A stretch of DNA of 64,000 nucleotides, taken from NCBI RefSeq assembly GCF_017873565.1, contig NZ_JAGGKH010000003.1, forward strand, positions 1 to 64,000, in the 5' to 3' direction. Position 1 is the stretch's first letter; each line of letters begins with the position of its first letter. A model generated the notes under the pieces. It worked only from the letters and a program-made list of their open reading frames with translations. It ran no database searches and was not told the DNA's origin. The stretch comes from Lederbergia galactosidilytica. Lineage in GTDB: Bacteria > Bacillota > Bacilli > Bacillales > Bacillaceae_C. The position numbers and the translations under genes are program-made. Below, piece after piece: positions 44,584 through 51,513 of the stretch.

Positions 44584-45348
44584 TTAGTTCATTGTCATCC
44601 CGCCAGTCACATTTATGCCTTGACCAGTCATGTAATCAGAGTATTTTGAGGCCAAAAAGACGACAACATTAGCAATATCCTCGGGTAATGCCGTTCTTCC
44701 TAATGGAATTTGAGAGTTGTCTTCTAAGCGAATCAATTCTTCGTCTAGACCCCGCAGTTCGCCTCCGACTACTCTTTCAGCTCTTTTCATATCAGTTTCT
44801 ACAATTCCTGGACATACGGCATTTACATTAATTTGGTCAGGGGCTAATTCAATCGCAGCTACCTTTGTCATTCCAAGTACTGCATGCTTTGAAGCCACGT
44901 AGCTTCCCATTAAACGATAGCCGTTTTTACCTGCTTGCGAAGAAATATTGATGATTTTTCCCCCTTGGCCTTGTGCTTGCAAAACTTTGGCGGCTGCCTG
45001 CATGCAGAGGTATACGCCCTTTGCGTTTACATCCATCGTTCGATCCCAATCTTGTTCTTCTATGTCCACCATATAATCCATGGTGGAGATACCTGCATTG
45101 TTTACTAAAATATCCAATCTTCCAAAATGATTGGTTACCTTCTTTATCATTTCCTCGACTTGATCGCTTTTAGATACACTCGTTTGGACATAATATAGAC
45201 GGTCATTTGGAGCATCCTCTATTATGGACATATCAGCAATTGCTACATTCGCCCCACAATCTAAAAACGCCTCGACTATGGCTTTTCCGATGCCATTTGC
45301 CCCGCCTGTGACAATCGCTACTTTTCCTGTAAGATTTATAGTATACAT
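44584..45348 (-). CDS. SDR family oxidoreductase (FabG/sorbitol-6-P dehydrogenase-like)
   Basis: A 254-residue NAD(P)-dependent dehydrogenase: TGGANGIGKAI cofactor motif, NNAG, catalytic Ser in NISSQAG, Tyr and Lys in YVASKHAVLG, PGIVETDM, and the C-terminal MTGQGINVTGGMTMN. The substrate is unknown. AAGGGG precedes the ATG. It is encoded 58 bases upstream of the NhaC-family gene and is probably co-transcribed with it, about 320 bases downstream of the riboswitch terminator. Confidence 0.92.
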   Translation of the reverse strand: MYTINLTGKVAIVTGGANGIGKAIVEAFLDCGANVAIADMSIIEDAPNDRLYYVQTSVSKSDQVEEMIKKVTNHFGRLDILVNNAGISTMDYMVDIEEQDWDRTMDVNAKGVYLCMQAAAKVLQAQGQGGKIINISSQAGKNGYRLMGSYVASKHAVLGMTKVAAIELAPDQINVNAVCPGIVETDMKRAERVVGGELRGLDEELIRLEDNSQIPLGRTALPEDIANVVVFLASKYSDYMTGQGINVTGGMTMN

Positions 45349-45660
45349 TTGTTTATTCCCCTTTTTAAGATAAGTGTTAGAGGTGTTGAAAAAGCTCGGT
45401 GAAAACCGGACACCCCAAATTTCTGTGTTGCTAACAGAGGTTTATCGTAAAATCTTTCTAATGCTATTTTTAATACAATGTGAGCCAGTTGGCTATTAAG
45501 AAAAATTAAAGAACAACAGACAAAAGCATTAGAGATAAGCTTCAATCTGCTGTTGGTAGATGGAAAGATTATCCTAAAATTTTTTGTCATACGCTCCCGG
45601 TGTATTAAATGAAAAAGTCATCAATAGCTAAATATAGCTTTTTAAGTCATCCGCAAATAA
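45349..45660. other. Unexplained segment between riboswitch and SDR gene
   Basis: About 310 bases. A frame of 84 codons (45336-45590, minus) has no usable ribosome binding site and resembles nothing I know. The stretch may be a decayed gene or mobile element remnant, or simply a long leader. Confidence 0.35.
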
Positions 45661-45666
45661 AATGAA

Positions 45667-45697
45667 AAAACCTCTTCCTATAAGCAGAAGAGGTTTT
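45667..45697 (-). terminator. Terminator of the SAM riboswitch
   Basis: AAAACCTCTTC/GAAGAGGTTTT stem followed on the minus strand by six T residues. AGAAGAGG at about 45714-45721 (minus strand) can pair with CCTCTTCT as the antiterminator. Confidence 0.85.
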
Positions 45698-45734
45698 AAA
45701 ACATGGTAAACTTCCTCTTCTCATCTTCAAGTAA

Positions 45735-45827
45735 ATAACTACTGGAATTGGCACAGTACTTCTAAGAGTCCGCTGCCGAGGTTTCGTAGGGCCAGTCCCT
45801 CCACCTCTCTCGATAAGAAAATAGTAT
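45735..45827 (-). promoter_or_regulatory. SAM-I (S-box) riboswitch
   Basis: On the minus strand the aptamer core is plain: TTATCGAGAGAGG, GGAGGGACTGGCCC, ACGAAACCTCGGCAGCGG and TGTGCCAATTCC, which are the conserved P1/P2 side, J1/2, kink-turn and P4/J4/1 blocks of SAM-I riboswitches. It is followed by an antiterminator and intrinsic terminator, so SAM should shut off transcription. The next gene on the strand is the SDR, then the NhaC-family transporter and luxS. Confidence 0.93.
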
Positions 45828-46232
45828 GATTTATGTAATTGATTACTAATAAATTAACCCAAATAACTTGGTAAGTCAATAGTTTAAGTAGGAGTTTTTC
45901 CCTTGTTAAAAGGATATTATACAATGCGGTGTCATGGAATGAAAAATACAAGGAAGTTAAGTGACGTAATTTTAATAGTGTTATGTGGTAGGGTTTTGTG
46001 GATGGATTGTGGATAACACTGTGGATATTATTTATACAAAAAGTTAAATCTTATAAAATACAAGGATACTAACAAACTGTGTATAAGTGAGGGGAGTTCT
46101 GTGGATAATGTGGATAGTTTTTGGGGTAACTACTAAAACTTGGCGTCCATCCTTTTATTTCCTCCAGAATTTACTAAATGATTGGTTTTCCATAAGTGCC
46201 AACGCCTGTTAAAGGCTAACTACTTGCTGTTC
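45828..46232. other. Gene-free region with DnaA-box cluster
   Basis: Between the riboswitch and the gerA fragment. It holds six DnaA-box-like nonamers (45997-46117) with AT-rich DNA between them, and a hairpin at about 46204-46236 (GGCTAACTACTTGCT/AGCAGTTAACC, imperfect) after the gerA fragment. Confidence 0.6.
45997..46117 (+). promoter_or_regulatory. Cluster of six DnaA boxes
   Basis: TGTGGATAA, the complement of the DnaA box TTATCCACA, occurs perfectly at 46008-46016 and 46100-46108. One-mismatch copies are at 46020-46028 (TGTGGATAT), 46078-46086 (TGTGTATAA) and 46109-46117 (TGTGGATAG), and a two-mismatch copy at 45997-46005 (TGTGGATGG). All have the same orientation, and the first three are spaced 11-12 bases. 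No dnaA or dnaN is nearby. Confidence 0.75.
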
Positions 46233-46724
46233 CTAGCAGTTAACCACACATCTTTGTGAGACAGGACGACCTTCAAAACCAGCTGTTTCCACACAGATTG
46301 CCTCAGATTCATTCTCAAAAAGAAGCAGACTATTTCCATTTAATAATTCCTTTGCAGCTATTTTAGTTTTCGTGATTATCTTTGTATTAGCGCTAGTTAA
46401 CACATTTTCTGTTATTTCTTTTGGCAAAGAACTTATGACAACATTTGTGCTAGTGTGACCCTCCTGTAATAAAGGTTTTAAAATATGTGTTTCAAGAGTA
46501 TCTATATTGATGGTTCCTTCAACAAATAACAAAGTGGATTTTTTATTATAGCTAGGAAGGTCTAATTCCCTTATCTTTAATGCAGTATTGGTTGGATAAT
46601 GGAATTCTGTTTTCATTAAATTTACGTTAGCCGTCATATCATTTGAAAAAGTTTCTCTCAATTTATTAGAGTTTCCGACAGGGGGATTCTCCGTATTATT
46701 TTTCGTTTGTTTGAAGAACTCCAC
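46233..46724 (-). pseudogene. GerA-family N-terminal fragment
   Basis: A 163-residue product matching only the N-terminal domain of germinant receptor A subunits: FKQTKNNTENPP..., LRETFSNDMTANVNL, STLLFVEGTINIDTLETHILKP and LLFENESEAICVETAGFEGRPV. The frame ends with an unrelated SQRCVVNC tail where the VRGPREGF segment should begin; the rest of the N-domain and the membrane domain are missing. TAGGAGG precedes a GTG start, and a consensus sigma-G promoter lies upstream, so it may still be expressed in the forespore. Truncated remnant or a stand-alone domain. Confidence 0.75.
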
Positions 46725-46763
46725 GCGAATACCTCCTAAAAATTGGACTTATGCATTTAATAT

Positions 46764-46796
46764 GAACAGAAATAGATCATAACATTCGCTATAAGG
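46764..46796 (-). promoter_or_regulatory. Sigma-G type promoter of the gerA fragment
   Basis: On the minus strand GAATG, 18 bases, CATATTA. This fits GHATR-N18-CATNHTA (consensus from memory) without mismatch, about 40 bases before the GTG start. Confidence 0.6.
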
Positions 46797-46868
46797 GAAA
46801 ATGAAAAGTAGTTCCTAGAAATAACTCCATTAACGATTGTTCGAATTGAAGGTTTGCTATATTTTTAG

Positions 46869-46948
46869 TTGGACAGTTGCTTTTGCCGTGATATAATAAA
46901 ACAAATTACTACGAATGTAGTTTTACCTTTTATACTACAGATGTAGTA
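46869..46948 (+). promoter_or_regulatory. Promoter with two BlaI operators for the MecA-like PBP gene
   Basis: TTGGAC at 46869-46874, 17 bases, TATAAT at 46892-46897. Operator 1 ACTACGAATGTAGT is at 46908-46921, at the start site; operator 2 TACTACAGATGTAGTA is at 46933-46948. Both have the TAC-N4-GTA core of BlaI/MecI operators. Confidence 0.8.
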
Positions 46949-46981
46949 CTTAATTAAATAATTAAAGGATGAAATGAAGAT

Positions 46982-49018
46982 ATGACCAGGCGAATGAAAA
47001 GAAGAAAGCGGAAAATTACTCCATATTTAGTATTAATTTTGATGATCGGAATAGGCGGGTTTATCTTTTTACAATTCATACAGGCAGAAAATCGTGATCA
47101 AGTTCAAGAAGTAGCAAATCACTTTTTGCAAATATTAGAGGAGAAAGAGTATGAAAAATTGGCTGATGTACTTGATGAGCAATCATATACAGAGCTTGGC
47201 TATACTTTGGACGAAGTAAGAGATAAATATGATCGTATTTTTAATGGCATCCCGATTCAAAACATCCATGCTACTGAGGTAAATATAGAAGAAATAGATG
47301 ATAAGGAACAAATGCTTTCATTTCAATTAAGCTTCATAACTCCTTTAGGTGAGATAAATGACTTGGAATATGAGACAAAGATTGTGAGGAAAGAAGATGC
47401 CTATTTTGTGAAATGGGATCCTTCACTAATTTTTCCCGGAATGGAAGGCAAGGATAAAGTGGTTTTTCGTACTTATCCGGCAGAACGTGGAGAAATTAGC
47501 GACCATCTTGGTAATAAATTGGCCGCTAATGAGAATTTTAAATGGGTAGGTATTGTGCCGAAGGAATTAGGACAAGGAAGGGAAAAAGAGAAACAACTGC
47601 AAAAGATAAGTAAACAATTTGCTATTTCATTAGATGAGTTGGATGAAACATTGCAACAAAGCTGGGTAAAAGAAGATTTATTCGTCCCTCTTAAAATTAT
47701 TGAACTTGATGAAGTAAAAGCATTACCAGGGGTTGCTTATCAAGATGCTAAAGTTCGCTATTATCCATTAAAAGAGGCTGCAGCTAATTTAATTGGTTAT
47801 ATTGGAAAAGTTACAAGGGAGGAACTAGAAAAAAATCCCCAATTATCTGAAGCAGATTTGATTGGAAAAATGGGATTAGAGAGAGCCTTTGATAAGGAAT
47901 TACGAGGCAAAGCTGGTGGGGAACTCTTTATTGCGAATGAGGATGGAGAGAATAAGCAAGAAATCCAAAAAGTGGAGACAATTAATGGGGAAAATATCGA
48001 ATTAACAATTGATGCTTATATTCAGAAGGAAGCTTTTGAACATCTAAAAGGAAATGCGGGGGCAACGGTCGTTATGAATCCTAAAGACGGAGGGCTTTAT
48101 GCTTTGGTTAGTTCTCCCTCATTTGATCCTAATAAAATGGTTCAAGGGATATCCCAGAAAGAATATAATGATTATGCAAATGATGAGAATAAACCCTTTG
48201 TTTCTAGATTTGCGCTTGGCTATGCGCCAGGATCTACATTTAAGACAATTACTGCAGGTATTGGGCTTGATGCAAATGTAACCCGCCCAGATAAGCTGAG
48301 AGAGATAAACGGTTTAAATTGGCAAAAGGATGAAAGTTGGGGAGGTTATACTGTTACACGAGTTTCAAATGTAAAAAAAGTGAATATGAAACAAGCTTTA
48401 ATACACTCAGATAACATCTATTTTGCACAAGAAGCTTTAGAAATGGGAGAAGCAACGTTTAGCGATGGTCTGCAGAAATTTATCTTTGATGAAGAATTAG
48501 ATTTACCAATCGCAATGAACCCTGCGCAATTATCGAACCAAGATAAACTAGATTCGGAAATCTTATTAGCAGATACGGCCTATGGACAAGGAGAATTATT
48601 GATCACTCCTATTCAGCAGGCAACGATGTACTCGGTTTTTCAGAACGATGGAAATATTATATATCCGCGGCTATTAAAAGATAATAAACAGAGAAGAACA
48701 AAAGCCGCCCTAACGAGCAAAACTGCCAATGAAATAACAGAAAGTTTGGTTGAGGTAGTTCGTGATCCAAATGGGACTGCTCATCTCCTGTATAGCCCGC
48801 AGTATCATCTAGCTGCCAAGACTGGAACAGCGGAGTTAAAAAAGAAACAAGGTGAACAAGGAAATGAAAATAGTTTTTTACTTGCGTTTGATACCGGGGC
48901 TGATGACTTCTTAATGGTTTCTCTCGTTGAAAACTATACTTCCGGAAATTCTGCAACCAAATTAAATCAAACATTTATTGAGCAGCTATATTCCTATTTT
49001 CAAAAATGGGGGGAATGA
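46982..49018 (+). CDS. MecA/PbpC-like class B penicillin-binding protein
   Basis: A 678-residue transpeptidase: cytoplasmic basic N-terminus, one membrane anchor (about 13-31), NTF2-like MecA_N domain (about 38-150), dimerisation domain (about 160-320) and transpeptidase domain (about 350-675) with S418TFK, SDN and K613TG. This is the architecture of PBP2a of MRSA and PBP3 (PbpC) of B. subtilis. BlaI operators upstream and blaI-blaR1 directly downstream indicate induction by beta-lactams. Low beta-lactam affinity is likely but not shown by sequence. Confidence 0.93.
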   Translation: MTRRMKRRKRKITPYLVLILMIGIGGFIFLQFIQAENRDQVQEVANHFLQILEEKEYEKLADVLDEQSYTELGYTLDEVRDKYDRIFNGIPIQNIHATEVNIEEIDDKEQMLSFQLSFITPLGEINDLEYETKIVRKEDAYFVKWDPSLIFPGMEGKDKVVFRTYPAERGEISDHLGNKLAANENFKWVGIVPKELGQGREKEKQLQKISKQFAISLDELDETLQQSWVKEDLFVPLKIIELDEVKALPGVAYQDAKVRYYPLKEAAANLIGYIGKVTREELEKNPQLSEADLIGKMGLERAFDKELRGKAGGELFIANEDGENKQEIQKVETINGENIELTIDAYIQKEAFEHLKGNAGATVVMNPKDGGLYALVSSPSFDPNKMVQGISQKEYNDYANDENKPFVSRFALGYAPGSTFKTITAGIGLDANVTRPDKLREINGLNWQKDESWGGYTVTRVSNVKKVNMKQALIHSDNIYFAQEALEMGEATFSDGLQKFIFDEELDLPIAMNPAQLSNQDKLDSEILLADTAYGQGELLITPIQQATMYSVFQNDGNIIYPRLLKDNKQRRTKAALTSKTANEITESLVEVVRDPNGTAHLLYSPQYHLAAKTGTAELKKKQGEQGNENSFLLAFDTGADDFLMVSLVENYTSGNSATKLNQTFIEQLYSYFQKWGE

Positions 49019-49030
49019 AGGAAACCCTAT

Positions 49031-49079
49031 TTGACCGTCTCCTTATTTGTTTTATATAATTAATACTACAAATGTAAGA
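49031..49079 (+). promoter_or_regulatory. Promoter and BlaI operator of blaI-blaR1
   Basis: TTGACC at 49031-49036, 18 bases, TATAAT at 49055-49060, then TACTACAAATGTAAGA at 49064-49079, with core TACAAATGTA. The regulator genes are thus autoregulated. Confidence 0.8.
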
Positions 49080-49099
49080 GTGGAGGAGGGGGGACGAAA

Positions 49100-49489
49100 G
49101 TGAGAGATATCCCACCAATATCGGAAGCAGAGTATGAAGTAATGAAAATTGTTTGGAAATATGAGCCCATTTCAACTCCTGAGGTTGTAGAAAAGGTAAT
49201 GGAAATAATTGATTGGAAACCGAATACGATACAAACAATGCTTGCTCGTCTGGTGAAGAAAAAGGTCTTGAAAACTGAAAAGGATGGTAGAGTATTTGTT
49301 TACACTTCACTTGTTCAGCAGTCTGAATATGTTGAGCAAAAAAGTAAATTATTCCTCAAGCAGTTTTTTAATGGAGCATTGAATTCTATGGTATTAAACT
49401 TTATTGAAAATGATCAGCTATCCAGGGAAGATTTAGCCGAACTAAGAGAAATATTATCTGAGAGGGATAAGAAAAAAGGGGGAGAATAA
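49100..49489 (+). CDS. blaI: BlaI/MecI-type transcriptional repressor
   Basis: A 129-residue dimeric winged-helix repressor: ISEAEYEVMKIVWKYEPISTPEVVEKV and WKPNTIQTMLARLVKKKVL are the DNA-binding helices; the C-terminal half forms the dimer. It binds TACA-N2-TGTA operators and is cleaved after BlaR1 activation. GTG start with GGAGGGGGG upstream. It overlaps blaR1 by one base (TAATG). Four operators in this island show its targets. Confidence 0.94.
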   Translation: MRDIPPISEAEYEVMKIVWKYEPISTPEVVEKVMEIIDWKPNTIQTMLARLVKKKVLKTEKDGRVFVYTSLVQQSEYVEQKSKLFLKQFFNGALNSMVLNFIENDQLSREDLAELREILSERDKKKGGE

Positions 49490-51291
49490 TGGATACTTTT
49501 ATACATCGTTTTTTGCTAAGTATACTGCTAGTCACTCTGCTTATTGTTACGATTGTTTTGCTCAAAAGGGTATTGAATAAGCATCTTTCAGTAAAAGCAC
49601 ATTATAAGATCTGGTTTTTTCTGTCCATTCCCCTGATAACTCCTTTTTTTCCATGGGGTTTTTTCAAACTAGAAATAATATCAGATTTATTTAAAACAAT
49701 ACTTACTCAAAATAGTAATCTCTCTCTAACGAATAATAGAGTCGCAGGGGCTTCAGTTCCCTATTTAGAAAATCGTGATTTATTACATGATTTGGCTGTA
49801 TCTGTTAATAGGTCAACCTCTGAATTTTTCTTTAATCTGGGAATGACCATTTGGGTGCTTGGCATGGTCATTCTAGTTGGATGGATCATTTATTCCAATA
49901 TACAAATACGACAGATTAAAAAAACAGCCTCATTTATAAAAGACCATAAAATAAATGAGTTGTTAGAAGAATGTAAGGAGATTGTTGGTGTAAAAAGAGG
50001 CATATTATTACAAGAAAGTTCCAAAATAAACTCTCCGTTAACATTGGGGTTATTAAAGCCATATATATTATTACCGCTTAATACTTGTAAAGATTTTTCT
50101 TTACATGAATTAAAATATGTTTTTTTACATGAACTTAGTCATCAAAAAAGTAAAGACGTGCTTATTAATTATATTATGTGGATCTTGCAAACTATTTATT
50201 GGTTTAACCCATTCGTTTGGTATGCTTTAAAACGGATGAGGGTAGATCGTGAATTAGCTTGTGATGCGTCTGTGCTGAACCTCATAGATGAACGTGCATT
50301 CATCGAATATGGGCAGACAATCATTCATTTTGCGAGTGGAAAATATAATCATGCATATCAGCAATTTGTTCCGGGAATGGGAGGAACAAAAAAGCAAATG
50401 AAACAAAGAATTTTGAGCATTGCCAAGTACACTAGAGATTCGCAAAGACTAATATGGAAAAGCAAAGCAATTTGTATAGCCTTAGGAATTTTAGTATTAG
50501 GCCTTACTCCGTTTACCTATGTAGTAGCCAGTTCGGATGATGTCTATGAATTTACCAAGAAAAATATTATTTATGAAGATTTAAGTAACTATTTTAATGG
50601 TCATGAAGGTAGCTTTGTTTTATATGATGCCACAAAAAGGCAATATCTCATCCATAATCGAGAAATGAGTCAACAAAGGGTTTCTCCTAATAGCACATAT
50701 AAAATATACTCTGCCCTATTTGCCCTGGAATCAAAAGTAATCTCTCCGGATAGCAATGACCAGGTTTGGGATGGAAGAGTTCAACCCTTTAAAGTGTGGA
50801 ATCAAAATCAGAATTTATCTACAGCAATGGGAAGTTCAGTAAATTGGTATTTTCAAAATCTAGATCAGAAGGTTGGTAAAGAACAATTACAGGATTATTT
50901 TCATAAAATTAAATATGGAAATGAAAATATTTCGGGGCCGTTAGATAGTTATTGGATGGAATCTACCTTGAAAGTTTCGCCCATTGAACAAGTCGAACTA
51001 CTAGTTGCGTTAGAAGAAAATGACTTTGGTTTTAAAGAAGAAAATATTCAAGCTGTTAAGCAAGCCATCTCGATTGAGAAGAAAGAAAGAGGACAGTTAT
51101 TTGGAAAAACCGGTACTGGCACAATAAATGGCCAAGATGTGAATGGTTGGTTTATTGGTTATATAGAAGAAGCAGGCCAATTTTATTATTTTGCAGTTAA
51201 TATTCAGAAAAACGGAGTAAATGGTAGTAAGGCAGCGAACATTGTCAAACATATATTAGACGATAAAAACATTTATTGGCATTCAGAGTAG
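49489..51291 (+). CDS. blaR1: BlaR1/MecR1-type beta-lactam sensor
   Basis: A 600-residue membrane sensor-protease. Four membrane segments hold a cytoplasmic M56 zinc metalloprotease domain with H214ELSH218. The extracellular C-terminal sensor domain (about 350-600) is class-D-beta-lactamase-like with S402TYK, SVN and K540TG. Acylation by a beta-lactam triggers cleavage of BlaI. The gene follows blaI in overlap, so both are co-transcribed; a terminator follows. Confidence 0.95.
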   Translation: MDTFIHRFLLSILLVTLLIVTIVLLKRVLNKHLSVKAHYKIWFFLSIPLITPFFPWGFFKLEIISDLFKTILTQNSNLSLTNNRVAGASVPYLENRDLLHDLAVSVNRSTSEFFFNLGMTIWVLGMVILVGWIIYSNIQIRQIKKTASFIKDHKINELLEECKEIVGVKRGILLQESSKINSPLTLGLLKPYILLPLNTCKDFSLHELKYVFLHELSHQKSKDVLINYIMWILQTIYWFNPFVWYALKRMRVDRELACDASVLNLIDERAFIEYGQTIIHFASGKYNHAYQQFVPGMGGTKKQMKQRILSIAKYTRDSQRLIWKSKAICIALGILVLGLTPFTYVVASSDDVYEFTKKNIIYEDLSNYFNGHEGSFVLYDATKRQYLIHNREMSQQRVSPNSTYKIYSALFALESKVISPDSNDQVWDGRVQPFKVWNQNQNLSTAMGSSVNWYFQNLDQKVGKEQLQDYFHKIKYGNENISGPLDSYWMESTLKVSPIEQVELLVALEENDFGFKEENIQAVKQAISIEKKERGQLFGKTGTGTINGQDVNGWFIGYIEEAGQFYYFAVNIQKNGVNGSKAANIVKHILDDKNIYWHSE

Positions 51292-51412
51292 TGCATTCTA
51301 GTTTTATTCATTGGTTGTTGATCATCGATGAGTTTATTTGCTGGTTGAGGCGTCAATGAGGTCAGGTATACAGTATGGAAAAGGTAAAAGCGGGATATAA
51401 CTTCAGTAAATG

Positions 51413-51452
51413 ATACCCTCGGAAAGGAATTAGCTCCTTTCAGGGTATTTTT
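51413..51452 (+). terminator. Terminator of blaI-blaR1
   Basis: Interrupted inverted repeat ATACCCT...AAAGGA/TCCTTT...AGGGTAT followed by TTTTTT. It separates blaR1 from the second PBP gene. Confidence 0.85.
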
Positions 51453-51457
51453 TAAGA

Positions 51458-51483
51458 ATAAATACTACATATGTAGTATTTAT
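51458..51483 (+). promoter_or_regulatory. BlaI operator upstream of the PbpA-like gene
   Basis: A perfect 26-base palindrome with centre TACTACATATGTAGTA, the strongest of the four operators, about 30 bases before the start codon of the second PBP gene. Confidence 0.85.
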
Positions 51484-51513
51484 GGTATTTTGAAAAGTGA
51501 AAGGTGTCATTAC

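Noticed and set aside
45336-45590. 84-codon open frame before the SDR gene
   Set aside because: Poor ribosome binding site spacing, atypical composition, and overlap with the real SDR start.
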